Shown piece by piece: positions 7,133 through 16,230 of a DNA stretch of 64,000 nucleotides. The notes under the pieces are model-generated. The model saw only the letters and a list, made by a program, of their open reading frames with translations, made no database searches and had not been told where the DNA came from. Every line of letters begins with the position of its first letter. Positions within the stretch are counted from its first letter, which is position 1. A program made the position numbers and the translations under genes. Origin of the DNA: Roseobacter litoralis Och 149 (GTDB taxonomy: Bacteria > Pseudomonadota > Alphaproteobacteria > Rhodobacterales > Rhodobacteraceae); the NCBI RefSeq assembly GCF_000154785.2, contig NC_015730.1:2170001-2234000 (forward strand), given 5' to 3'.

Positions 7133-9406
7133 ATGAATATACTTAGTCTCGGCGTCAGTCAGTCCACGACGGCCCCCCAGATCAAGATTTCAGTCGCATC
7201 CTCCTTTGACAAGGAAGCGACGCAGATGAAGCTCCGCCTTGCGAGGCTGCGCACGCATGGGCGCGTGGATCTGACGTTATCGGCCCTGACCCTCGATGAC
7301 CGCGACACGCGCCCCTTGCTGCGCGACGCGCCTGCCAGTCCTGAGCTGGCGGAATTGGTCACAAGCCTTTCTGCGCCTTCTGGGGATGACAGCGTGGTTG
7401 CCGCTGAACTGACGCAAACGCTGGAGCTTGGCGCTCTGTACCTGGTTTCCTATGAAATCAGCGAGGCCAGCCCGCTCGCGACTGTGTATTTCCCCCGCTT
7501 AGGTTGCCCGTTTGACTTTCAGGCCCTCAATACGACTCCCGGAGTTCACAATCGCCTTGTGACGGCAACAAATGACACGGATACAACGCTTCTTCGCACC
7601 GAAGGGTCGCTGACTTTTGGCTTCGTCTCTTGCTGCAAAGCGGAATGGACCGTCGATCTGCCTTTGGGCACGACCGGGGATGAGCTGAGCAACACCACGA
7701 CGGGACGCTTCAGCGGTGCGGGCCGCGCGGTTGCGACGACAACCCGTGCTTTGACGACGGGTGAAGACTATGTCCTTTATTACGAAATAACCGGGGATGG
7801 CGGCTCCAACGGGCTGTTCACCGCAATCAACGGCCCATTCGGCTTTCGCCAACTGCAACGCACCATTGGTGTTCACAACGTGATCCTCACTTGCCAGAAT
7901 GCGGAGTTAAACCCGTTTCTGCGCATCAATGGTGATTTGACGTTTGGCGCCATATCGCTGCGTCTGCGCGGGCCGGATGCCGGACGGCGGGTCAATTGGG
8001 AAGTCGGCGCAGGAGAACTGAGCCGCGCGGGCAAGGCCTATGTCCCTTCGGCAGAAATCTATGTCTCGCCCACAGGCAGCGACAGCGTCGGAACCGGGGC
8101 CGCCACAAACCCCTACCAAAGCCCGGAATTTGCCACATCCAGAGCCATGCCCGGTGATACGATCTTTCTGCGCCCCGGCGTCTACGATCCCTTCGAGGTG
8201 CAAGGCAGCGGCAGCGCAGGCAGCCCGCTCACGATCACGACACTGCCCGGAGAAGAGCGGCAGGTCATCATACGTGGCGATTTGAAAAGCCACGTGGCGT
8301 ATGGCGGACCCGGTGTGGCCCAAAACAACGCCATGCGCGACGGCATACGCATCGTGGGCAAGAACCATGTGGTGCTGCGTTGACTGACCGTCGAATACTG
8401 CTGGCGCAACGGCATCTTCATCGCCGGGCATGGGGAAAACACCGTCACCGGCAACCATATCGTCGAGGATTGCTTTACCCAACACACCGGGCTGAGCGGC
8501 ATTCTCGCCTGTGGCGAACGGCCGGAATTGCCAGTTTCCCCGACCGATCCCTTTCGCACGCGCCACATCACCATCCGGAACAATGAGGTGACACAGACCA
8601 ATGTTGTCACCGATTACAATGACACGATCACCAATTCATTCGGCGAACCCGGCGGCGTCGGTGAAGCCATCACAGTCGCCAACAGCGTGCAACATGTCTA
8701 TGTTTACGGCAATAACGTCCACAACAGCCGCCAATATGGGATCGACTTCAAAAACCACGTGGTTGATGGTGAAATTCATGGAAATCGTATTGATCGGGTC
8801 ATTCGCTACGGCATCTATCTGGATGCGGGTGAGACCGACATTCGCAGAATCTCCGTCAAAGACAACGTTGTAACGCATTGCCGTGCGGGCATTGTTCTGT
8901 CGCGTGAGGAAGACGATGACGACAGTGGTGACGGTCTGGTTTTTGAAGACATTGACATCGATAACAACACCCTTGCCCATCTGTCGCGCATCGGCATTCA
9001 CTTTCAGCGGCATCCATCAAAGGACCAGCAGGACATCGGGCATATCCGTCGCATTCGCGCGCGCTTGAACACGCTCTATAACACCAATACCGACGGGTTT
9101 TACCGCGATCTCAATATTGATGACTGGGCGACGTTCGGAACCAATCTGGCCGGTCAACCGATCGTGGATGGTATTGAGTTGCGCGGCAATATCGCATGGA
9201 ATCCGGATGGCGACATGTGGATGCGCGCGAATGTAGCGGATGATGCCCGCTTTACGGTGGTCGATAATTTCAATGTTGCTGACGGGCAAACCACGGGGAT
9301 CGACCCGTTGTTCAAGGATCCCCTGAAGGGTGATTTCAGCCTGCAAACAGGGTCACCCGCCGACCCCGTGATCAGAAAAGTCCGCCTGTTGCTCACGTCC
9401 GCGTAG
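7133..9406 (+). pseudogene. Parallel beta-helix (pectate-lyase-like) protein, split by an in-frame TGA
   Basis: One continuous frame of about 757 codons interrupted only by TGA at 8381-8383. Residues 1-300 hold two similar beta-sandwich-like modules, each with a GVHN...L..GSLTFG/GDLTFG ending. From ~305 a right-handed beta-helix of the DUF1565/pectate-lyase type begins with YVSPTGSDSVG and PGDTIFLRPGVY. After the stop the helix continues with repeated IRNN, VYGNNVHNSRQYGID and DNNT coils. The residue before the stop is in HVVLR and the sequence resumes LTVEYCWRNG, where related proteins read on, so a Gly (GGA) to TGA change is likely. No signal peptide is visible; export may use another system. 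Read-through is the alternative. Confidence 0.75.
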
Positions 9407-9439
9407 CCAACGACAGGCTTACCGCATTTTGTTTGAACC

Positions 9440-9493
9440 GCTGCACTGAGCTTGCGGTTGACCGGCCATGGTCAGCCGCAAGCTCAGTGCAGC
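9440..9493. terminator. Long near-perfect hairpin
   Basis: Eighteen bases (9440-9457) are exactly complementary to 9476-9493. The stem extends inward by a T-G pair and five more pairs to a 6-base loop (9464-9469). It lies 34 bp after the beta-helix gene stop, in a 317-bp gap before convergent yceI. There is no T-tract, so it may be an unusual terminator, an RNA-stabilising structure or a mobile-element trace. The rest of 9407-9723 shows nothing recognisable. Confidence 0.6.
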
Positions 9494-9723
9494 AATGCTC
9501 GCGCAACAATCAAAAATAACAGCGGAACGGCTTGAATGGCTTCGGCTTCAGGACAGAGGCGGAATTGAGCAACATGACCGCGTGCCCCGCTGTTACTCGT
9601 CCCGATTGTCCGGCGATCTGGCCAAAAGCTGCGGCCTGATGTCATTTGGACGCTTTCGGCGTCCCCGCATCGCGCGCAAAGGCACCATATCCCCAGATAT
9701 GATGCCTGACGGGCGGCGCGTGG

Positions 9724-10308
9724 TCAGTCCATTTTCATGGCTTCGGTTTCAATCTTGATATCAACCGTATCGCCGACCAGCCCGTTGCCGACCGCATAGG
9801 TCATCCCAAAATCACTACGCTCAATCGATGTCTCTATCGACAGACCAAGCGTCATACGCTTGTGACCAAAGGGGTATTCTGCCGCCTTGTTGAGGGTCAC
9901 ATCAAGCGTAATGGGCTGGGTCTGCCCGAGAATGGTCAAATCACCCGTTACCGTGCCCGCCGTATCGCCGGTTGGCGTCCCGCCGGTTGCCACAAATGTA
10001 ATCTCGGGATGATTTGACACATCCAGAAAATCCTTGTTTTTGACATGCCCATCGCGGGCACTGTCAAACGTGTTGACGCTGGCCGCATCAATGCTCACTC
10101 GCACATCACTCAGGTCCTGAGTGACCGTGTCATAGGTGAATTCGCCGCTGACCGTACCGAAGATACCCAAAGTCTTGGCATATCCAATGTGATCAACGGT
10201 AAAGAAAACTGCCGTATGGGATGGGTCAAGCTCAAAGCGTGCGGGCTCAGCGAGCGCAGTTGTGCCAAAGATCGCAACGGCCAAAGTGGTGCACGTCAAA
10301 ATACGCAT
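9724..10308 (-). CDS. yceI: YceI-family periplasmic lipid-binding protein
   Basis: 194 aa with a clear signal peptide (residues 1-20, cut after TTALA). The mature part is a YceI-type lipocalin-like barrel that binds polyisoprenoid or other amphiphilic ligands in the periplasm. Family signatures seen are FELDPSHTAVFFTVDH (25-40), the SVNTFDSARDGHVKNKDFLD segment and a C-terminal FGMTYAVGNGLVGDTVDI. It is divergent from the envelope-lipid operon starting at 10418, which fits a shared envelope theme but proves nothing. Confidence 0.9.
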   Translation of the reverse strand: MRILTCTTLAVAIFGTTALAEPARFELDPSHTAVFFTVDHIGYAKTLGIFGTVSGEFTYDTVTQDLSDVRVSIDAASVNTFDSARDGHVKNKDFLDVSNHPEITFVATGGTPTGDTAGTVTGDLTILGQTQPITLDVTLNKAAEYPFGHKRMTLGLSIETSIERSDFGMTYAVGNGLVGDTVDIKIETEAMKMD

Positions 10309-10417
10309 AGGAATCTCCGATTTCGGTTGAATTGCATCTTAGATAATACGTTTACAAGTTTCCGACAGATGTGCACCTGCAGTTTTAAGCGGATAACCTC
10401 AACGTGACCGGAAAGGA

Positions 10418-11152
10418 ATGCGGGTGCTCAAACTGAAATGCATGACGTGGAATATCCACCGCGCGAAAGGATCCGATGGTCAAGTTGACCCGGGTCGCAT
10501 TGAAAGCGCAATCTCGCAAATCCTCGCCCCGGCCGCGCCCGATATTCTCGCTTTGCAGGAAGCGGATGAGGAATGCCCACCCCATGGCGGCATTCTGAAC
10601 ATCGCGCAGATTTCCAAGGCGACGGGACTTGCATATGCCCATCAGGACGCAGCACTTCGGTGGGGTTCGAACAGCTACGGATTTCTGGGCACAATCTTGT
10701 TTTTGCACAATCGCTTTGATCAAACGCACGCCGATGTGATTGATTTGCCGGGACATTGCCACCGGGGCGCGGTTGCCGTCGAAACCCTGATTGACAGGCG
10801 CGCCGTGCGGGTCATCTCCACGCATTTGTCGTTATCACAGCCCTTGCGTATCGTTCAGATGCGCATCATCGGCCAGTACCTGATGAGACGTCCAAAAATG
10901 CAGACAATCCTGCTCGGTGATCTGAATGAATGGCGGCCCTGGGGCGGTGCTGCGTTCTGCAAAGCTATTGTGGGAACATCCCTCAAAGGCCCGGCAAAAT
11001 GCACCTTTCCGGCACGGTGGCCCATATTGCCGTTGGACCGGATCCTGACCGACGCGCCCGGCCGTGTCGAGAGCGTGGGCGTGCTGGATCATCCCGGCAT
11101 TCATGCGGCATCTGACCACCGTCCGCTGCATGCTCTGGTCACTGTACCGTGA
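10418..11152 (+). CDS. Endonuclease/exonuclease/phosphatase (EEP) family protein
   Basis: 244 aa with all main EEP motifs: MTWNIHR (residues 9-15), LALQEAD with the metal-binding Glu (~45-51), STHLS (~130), GDLNEW (~168-173) and a C-terminal SDHRPL with catalytic His. Members cleave phosphodiesters in nucleic acids, phosphoinositides or sphingolipids. No signal peptide is seen. As first gene of a cluster with a CDP-alcohol phosphatidyltransferase and a sulfatase-fold enzyme, a role on a phospho-headgroup compound is more likely than DNA repair; this is inferred from context. Confidence 0.8.
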   Translation: MRVLKLKCMTWNIHRAKGSDGQVDPGRIESAISQILAPAAPDILALQEADEECPPHGGILNIAQISKATGLAYAHQDAALRWGSNSYGFLGTILFLHNRFDQTHADVIDLPGHCHRGAVAVETLIDRRAVRVISTHLSLSQPLRIVQMRIIGQYLMRRPKMQTILLGDLNEWRPWGGAAFCKAIVGTSLKGPAKCTFPARWPILPLDRILTDAPGRVESVGVLDHPGIHAASDHRPLHALVTVP

Positions 11153-11249
11153 AGAGGCGTAACAAAGCCGCTTAAAACAGGTCATCGGAGTAGCCATGAT
11201 CTATTGGCGACCTACGTGCTTTGTTAGGTAAACGAACGGTGGGATCACG

Positions 11250-11969
11250 GTGATAGAGGGCAACAGGCAGCATATTTGGACAGGACGGGTCGTTTTTGCC
11301 CCCCCATCGCTGTTTTTGCTACTGGCTGTTACCTTGCTCGTGGTCGTTTCATGGGCTGCGCAAGCGGTCTTTGACAACCTTGCCCTGCCGTTTGGATTGT
11401 TCGTGCTCACAAGCGCCATCGCCTTGCGTGGGATGGTGATGCATTATTCTCACCGGTCGCTCGGGATGGGCAATGGCGTCACCTTGATACGCGCAGCGCT
11501 GGTTGCGGTCTTGGCGGGTGCGGTTGTGGCTGCGCAACCCGCCACTTGGGCCGTGTTTGCCCTCGCCTGCACAGCGTTTGCGCTTGATGGGTTGGACGGT
11601 TGGCTGGCACGCCGATCCGGTCTTACATCCGCCTTCGGCGCGCGCTTCGACATGGAGATTGACGCCCTTCTCGGTGCCGTTCTGGCGCTCATTTTGTTGA
11701 CAGACGGTCATGTCGGGCCTGAAATCCTGTTTTTGGGGTTCACACGATATGCATTCGTGGTCGCGAGCCTGTTTTTGCCAAAATTGCGCGCTGCCCTGCC
11801 TGACAGCCTGCGACGCAAGACCATATGTGTCATACAAATCGCGGCCCTGATCGCATTGATATGCCCCTTGACCCCGCTGTGGCTGATGGCGCCGTTATCA
11901 TGGGGGGCCGCTGGCTTGTTGCTGTGGTCTTTTGCCAGCGATACGCGTTGGTTGCTGGGCCGCCCTTGA
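11250..11969 (+). CDS. CDP-alcohol phosphatidyltransferase family membrane protein
   Basis: 239-aa integral membrane enzyme carrying the complete CDP-alcohol phosphatidyltransferase signature: D113, D116-G117, A120-R121, G130, D134 and D138 in the expected spacing. It transfers a phosphatidyl or related group from a CDP-activated donor to an alcohol, making phospholipid headgroups. Six to seven hydrophobic helices are visible. The start is a GTG at 11250. The motif lies mid-protein rather than near the N-terminus as in PgsA/PssA, so it is a divergent member. Its TGA overlaps the next gene's ATG (TGATG). Confidence 0.85.
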   Translation: MIEGNRQHIWTGRVVFAPPSLFLLLAVTLLVVVSWAAQAVFDNLALPFGLFVLTSAIALRGMVMHYSHRSLGMGNGVTLIRAALVAVLAGAVVAAQPATWAVFALACTAFALDGLDGWLARRSGLTSAFGARFDMEIDALLGAVLALILLTDGHVGPEILFLGFTRYAFVVASLFLPKLRAALPDSLRRKTICVIQIAALIALICPLTPLWLMAPLSWGAAGLLLWSFASDTRWLLGRP

Positions 11970-13582
11970 TGACCAAGCCCGTTTATCTTGCTTTGGCCAG
12001 TCTCATGCTTTTTCTGGTGCTTGTCCTGCCCAACCATCCGGGTACGATGAACCTGACTGCGCTGAACAGGTTTCCGCTTGAGCTGCCGGTATTGTTGCTG
12101 GGCATGATCGCGCTTGGCAATCGACCGTGGCTCATCGGCACCCTCGCGATGGCTCTTCTTGCCGCGACGTTTTTGAAACTCGCCGATTACGGTATGTTCA
12201 CAGCCTATAACAGGACCTTTAACCCGATACTTGATGCGTTCTTGATGAATGCGGGCATCGGGTTGCTGGGCGACAGCATTGGCAAACCCCTCACCTATCT
12301 TGCCATCGCGGGCAGCGCGATCGTATTGGTCTTGGTGTTTGTGGCCTTGATGCGTAGCCTGCGGGCATGGGCCATCCTGAGCGTGCCGCGTTGGGGCCGC
12401 ATATGCAGCCTGATTGCGGCAATCGGCTTTGGCGGCTGGGCCGTAGCGGATGCAGGCCATCACCTCGCGTATTGGACGTTCGAACGCAGCCCACCCGGCA
12501 GTGCATGGACATCACGGCTTGCATTCAAGCGTGCGGTTGAGATGCGCGAAACGGCTGCGGATCTGGTCCAGTTCTCCAAGGATGCAAAGACTGACAGCTT
12601 CGCCAATGCCACCGGCCTGCTGGACCAGTTGAACGGGCGCGACGTGATCCTGATCTATGTCGAGAGCTATGGCCGGGCGAGTTTTGACAACCCGCTCTAT
12701 GCCCCGACACATCTCGAAACGCTGAAATCGGGCCAGCATGCGCTCGACCAAGCTGGTTTTGCCATGCGCAGCGGCTGGCTCACCTCGCCCACGGCGGGCG
12801 GTCAGAGTTGGCTGGCCCATGGCACACTGGCGAGTGGCTTGTGGACAAGCGACAATGGCCGCTACAACGCCATGCTTGCCAGCGGTCACCGGTGGCTGTT
12901 TCATTTCGCACAAGACGCCGGGTACAGAACGACGGCGATCATGCCCGCAATCACGCTAAGCTGGCCGGAAAGCAGCAAAATGGGGTTTGATCAGGTTTTT
13001 GCCGCAGCAGACATTCCCTATGAGGGCAACCCGTTCAACTGGGTCACGATGCCTGACCAGTTCACGCTGGCCGCCTACCCCGCGCTGTTGTCCGAGGATC
13101 CGCGCCCGGAGTTCATCCAAATTGCATTGATCTCTTCGCACGCCCCTTGGGTCCCTGTCCCGGACATGCTGGAATGGGGCGACATCAAGGACGGCACCGA
13201 GTTTAACGAAATGGTCGCGCAAGGCCCGACGCCGCGCGACCTTTGGAAAGACCGCGACAACGTGCGCGCCGCCTATCGGGACGCGATTGATTATTCGCTG
13301 CAGGTGACGCTCTCTCACATCGCGCGATTGGGCGAGCACGCACCGCTTGTGATGGTCATCGGCGATCATCAAGCCGCTGGATTTGTGGCGGGCAGCGACA
13401 ATCATGACGTAGCAGTGCACATGATCGGCCCCCCTGACCTTGTGGCACGCATTGACACCTGGGGCTGGAGCGACGGCCTGATCCCGGACCCAGACGCCCC
13501 GGTCCGCCGTATGGACATGTTTCGAAATGACTTTCTGTCCGCTTTTTCCGCGACTCAACAGTTGGTCGGGGTGGTCGAATGA
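11969..13582 (+). CDS. Membrane-anchored sulfatase/phosphoglycerol-transferase-fold enzyme
   Basis: 537 aa. Four or five N-terminal membrane helices (residues 1-160) are followed by an alkaline-phosphatase-superfamily domain. Metal-site elements seen are ILIYVESYG (~227-235, Glu ligand), a candidate Thr nucleophile in SPTAGG (Thr275) and IGDHQA (~464-469, Asp-His pair). The architecture resembles LtaS and EptA/OpgB-type enzymes that move phosphoglycerol or phosphoethanolamine in the periplasm. The start is the ATG at 11969 overlapping the preceding stop; an upstream in-frame extension to 11825 lies inside the previous gene and is rejected. Confidence 0.75.
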   Translation: MTKPVYLALASLMLFLVLVLPNHPGTMNLTALNRFPLELPVLLLGMIALGNRPWLIGTLAMALLAATFLKLADYGMFTAYNRTFNPILDAFLMNAGIGLLGDSIGKPLTYLAIAGSAIVLVLVFVALMRSLRAWAILSVPRWGRICSLIAAIGFGGWAVADAGHHLAYWTFERSPPGSAWTSRLAFKRAVEMRETAADLVQFSKDAKTDSFANATGLLDQLNGRDVILIYVESYGRASFDNPLYAPTHLETLKSGQHALDQAGFAMRSGWLTSPTAGGQSWLAHGTLASGLWTSDNGRYNAMLASGHRWLFHFAQDAGYRTTAIMPAITLSWPESSKMGFDQVFAAADIPYEGNPFNWVTMPDQFTLAAYPALLSEDPRPEFIQIALISSHAPWVPVPDMLEWGDIKDGTEFNEMVAQGPTPRDLWKDRDNVRAAYRDAIDYSLQVTLSHIARLGEHAPLVMVIGDHQAAGFVAGSDNHDVAVHMIGPPDLVARIDTWGWSDGLIPDPDAPVRRMDMFRNDFLSAFSATQQLVGVVE

Positions 13583-14484
13583 TGCGGTGGTTTCTCAAGC
13601 TTGCCGTTTCAGGCGCGGTGATGGCGGGGCTGCTGTGGTGGGTCGATCCAATGGTTGTCATCCATCAACTTCGCGATGCCGACCTGACGTGGCTTTGTGC
13701 GGCTTTTGTGTCGCTGACCGCGCTGACGGCTCTGATGGCACGGCGCTGGCAGATCGTGGCGCAGGCGCTTGGCATACGGCTTTCATTTGCGCATGCATGG
13801 TCTGAATATTACGTCGCTCAACTGGCCAATATGGCCCTGCCGGGCGGAGTTATCGGCGACGTGGGGCGCGCGTTTCGTATCCGGCGGCAGGGTGACCTGA
13901 TGCGCGCCGCGCAATCCGTCGCAACGGAGCGGCTGATTGGTCAGATTTCGATCTTTGCGCTGATGGCGGTCGGCTTTGCCGCTGCGCTGATGATACCGGG
14001 CGGCGTAAATTGGCCTGTCTGGACATGGCTCGGCATAGCTTTATTTTGCGCAGCACTGGGCAGCGCCGTGATCCTTGCGCGCGGCGCATCTGCATCCGCC
14101 CGGTTCGTGCGACTGGCCTTGGAGTTGATCAGAGCCCCTCGCCTTATCGGGTATTCTCTGGTGATTGCGGCACTCTTGGTTTTCAGCTTTTATGCCTGCG
14201 CCCGCGCCACGCAGACCATCATACCGCTGCAAGATCTTGCCACGCTGGTGCCTTTGATCCTGTGTTCCATGCTGATCCCTCTGTCTATCGGGGGCTGGGG
14301 TTGGCGCGAAGGCGCGGCTGCGGCGCTGTTTCCCATGATCGGTGCGAGCCCCGGTGCCGGGGTCGCCGCCGGGATCGCTTACGGAGCCGTGATGCTCTTG
14401 GCGGCCCTCCCGGCCGTTTTGATCGCGATGAAATCCACACAAACTCATCCTTTACCTCACACTTCGAAAATGGACGTTTTATGA
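13579..14484 (+). CDS. UPF0104 / lysylphosphatidylglycerol-synthase-type membrane domain protein
   Basis: 301 aa with about eight transmembrane helices. It has the family's ALPGGVIGDVGRAFRI segment (~90-105) and the SIGGWGWREGAAA segment (~235-248). In MprF this membrane domain flips aminoacyl lipids, but stand-alone UPF0104 members are largely uncharacterised and this gene lacks the aminoacyl-transferase domain. With a phosphatidyltransferase and a sulfatase-fold enzyme next to it, lipid translocation is the natural guess. It overlaps both neighbours by ATGA. Confidence 0.8.
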   Translation: MMRWFLKLAVSGAVMAGLLWWVDPMVVIHQLRDADLTWLCAAFVSLTALTALMARRWQIVAQALGIRLSFAHAWSEYYVAQLANMALPGGVIGDVGRAFRIRRQGDLMRAAQSVATERLIGQISIFALMAVGFAAALMIPGGVNWPVWTWLGIALFCAALGSAVILARGASASARFVRLALELIRAPRLIGYSLVIAALLVFSFYACARATQTIIPLQDLATLVPLILCSMLIPLSIGGWGWREGAAAALFPMIGASPGAGVAAGIAYGAVMLLAALPAVLIAMKSTQTHPLPHTSKMDVL

Positions 14485-15476
14485 GACATCTTCATCATCC
14501 CACACGACGCGCTTTGCTCCAGACCGGTGGGGCGGCATTGGGCGCTGCAACGCTCGGCCTGCCCACGCTGGCCCGCGCAAACACCGCCGTGAACTTTCAG
14601 CTTTCATGGCTGCATTCTGTGCAGTTTGGCGGCAGCTACATCGCGCTTGATCGTGGCTACTGGGCAGACCGGGGCCTTGATATAGCTCTGTCCCAAGGCG
14701 GCCCCAACGCCCCAGTCGAACCACCAGTCGTATCAGGCACAGCCTTGGTCGGCATCTCTGCGGCCGATTATACAGCCGCTGCCGTCGCACAGGGTGCACC
14801 TTTCAAAATCATCGCTGTGGCCATGCAAAAGAACCCGTTCGCGATCGCGTCCCTTTCGGCCAACCCGGTGAACAGCCCTGCGGATCTGATCGGCAAGAAA
14901 ATCGGCATGTCGGTTTCCAACACCCCTGTTCTGCAGGCTCTCTGTACAATCAACGACATAGACATCACGCAAATCGAAATTGTGCCGACCCAATATGACC
15001 CTGCACCGCTGGTCAGCGGACAGGTGGATTGCCTGCTTTGTTGGGAGACGGACCTGCCTGTCGCGATGGATATTCAAGGCGTTGAAAACACCACCATGCT
15101 GATGGCGGATCACGGCTATTCTGTGCATTCGCAGACCTATATCGCAACCGAAGACAGCATCGCCAGCCGCCGCGCTGATCTTGTGAACCTGCTCAAGGGC
15201 GAAGTGATGGGATGGAACGATTATCTGTCCGACACCGATGCCGCAGCGGCGTTGACGGTTGAGATGTTTCCCGATGCTGGCCTCGATCTGGCCACGCAGA
15301 AACTGCAGGCGGAACGACAAGTGCCGCTGATGTTCTCGGAATTGACGCAGACCAGCGGGTTCGGCTGGTTCACGCAAGAGACCATTGCTGCAAATTTGGA
15401 AACGCTAGCGCTGCTGGGCCGTGACGTCAGCGCAGATCTGTGGGACAGATCGCTGCTGGAAGAGGCGCACGCGTAA
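14481..15476 (+). CDS. ABC transporter substrate-binding protein, NMT1/THI5-like
   Basis: 331 aa with a twin-arginine-like leader (RR at 9-10, hydrophobic to ~28, cut near LARA). The mature protein is a type-2 periplasmic binding fold of the NMT1/SsuA group, opening with FQLSWLHSVQFGGSYIALD. Such proteins deliver thiamine precursors, sulfonates, nitrate or similar small molecules to an ABC permease. The next two genes supply the ATPase and permease. The start ATG at 14481 overlaps the previous stop (ATGA). The substrate is unknown. Confidence 0.85.
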   Translation: MRHLHHPTRRALLQTGGAALGAATLGLPTLARANTAVNFQLSWLHSVQFGGSYIALDRGYWADRGLDIALSQGGPNAPVEPPVVSGTALVGISAADYTAAAVAQGAPFKIIAVAMQKNPFAIASLSANPVNSPADLIGKKIGMSVSNTPVLQALCTINDIDITQIEIVPTQYDPAPLVSGQVDCLLCWETDLPVAMDIQGVENTTMLMADHGYSVHSQTYIATEDSIASRRADLVNLLKGEVMGWNDYLSDTDAAAALTVEMFPDAGLDLATQKLQAERQVPLMFSELTQTSGFGWFTQETIAANLETLALLGRDVSADLWDRSLLEEAHA

Positions 15477-15483
15477 AAACCGC

Positions 15484-16230
15484 ATGTCACAAAACGAAAT
15501 TCGCTGCGAAGGGCTTGCAAAGCGCTTTGATGATGGGGCCGCCCTTGGGCCGCTGTCCGTGACTTTTGCACCCGGACAGACAACGGCTTTGGTCGGACCG
15601 TCGGGGTGTGGTAAGTCCACGTTGCTGCGGTTGATTGCCGGGCTTGAAGATCCCACAGAAGGCACCGTGCGCATCGGCCACAAGCCTCCAAAGGAGGTCG
15701 CCAGATCCGGCGCGCTGTCGATGGCGTTTCAGGACCATGCCCTGCTGCCGTGGCGGACGGTGCGTGCGAATGTGACGCTCGGGGCGCGGCTTGCGCGCAA
15801 ACCGGATCACCGCGCCGATGCCCTGATCGCGCTGGTTGGACTGGCCGGGTTTGAAGGGCATCGCCCGGCGGAGCTTTCGGGTGGGATGCGACAACGCGCA
15901 GCCATCGCCCGCAGCCTGATCTCCGAGCCTGATGTGCTCTTGCTGGATGAACCCTTTGGCGCGGTGGATGCCCTGACGCGCAGCAAGCTGAACGCGGACC
16001 TGCCCCCGCTCTGGCGCGACCGGGACACCACAACCATCATGGTCACCCACTCCGTAGACGAAGCGGTGCTCCTGTCGGACCGGATCATCGTTCTGTCAGA
16101 ACGTCCGGGCCAGATCATCGCGGATATTCCGGTCATGCTTGAGGGACGGCGCAGCATGTCCATCACGCGCCTGCCTGTCTTTCAGGCCAAAACCAAAGAG
16201 GTCCTCGACGCCCTTGGGGTCACCGTCTGA
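15484..16230 (+). CDS. ABC transporter ATPase, SsuB/TauB/NrtD type
   Basis: 248-aa cytoplasmic ATPase energising the importer. Walker A is GPSGCGKST (38-46), the Q-loop FQDHALLPWR, the signature LSGGMRQR, Walker B LLLDEPFGAVD, and the switch His lies in VTHSVDEA. The FQ..LLPW and LTR patterns are typical of the nitrate/sulfonate/taurine subfamily. The start ATG at 15484 follows the binding-protein stop by 7 bp, and its TGA abuts the permease ATG. Confidence 0.9.
   Translation: MSQNEIRCEGLAKRFDDGAALGPLSVTFAPGQTTALVGPSGCGKSTLLRLIAGLEDPTEGTVRIGHKPPKEVARSGALSMAFQDHALLPWRTVRANVTLGARLARKPDHRADALIALVGLAGFEGHRPAELSGGMRQRAAIARSLISEPDVLLLDEPFGAVDALTRSKLNADLPPLWRDRDTTTIMVTHSVDEAVLLSDRIIVLSERPGQIIADIPVMLEGRRSMSITRLPVFQAKTKEVLDALGVTV

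Noticed and set aside
9468..9758. Plus-strand frame of 96 codons in the gap before yceI
   Set aside because: Starts inside the long hairpin, ends antisense to yceI, has no ribosome binding site and no family resemblance.
11825..11968. N-terminal extension of the sulfatase-fold gene
   Set aside because: Lies wholly within the phosphatidyltransferase gene; the ATG at 11969 in the TGATG overlap is the natural start.
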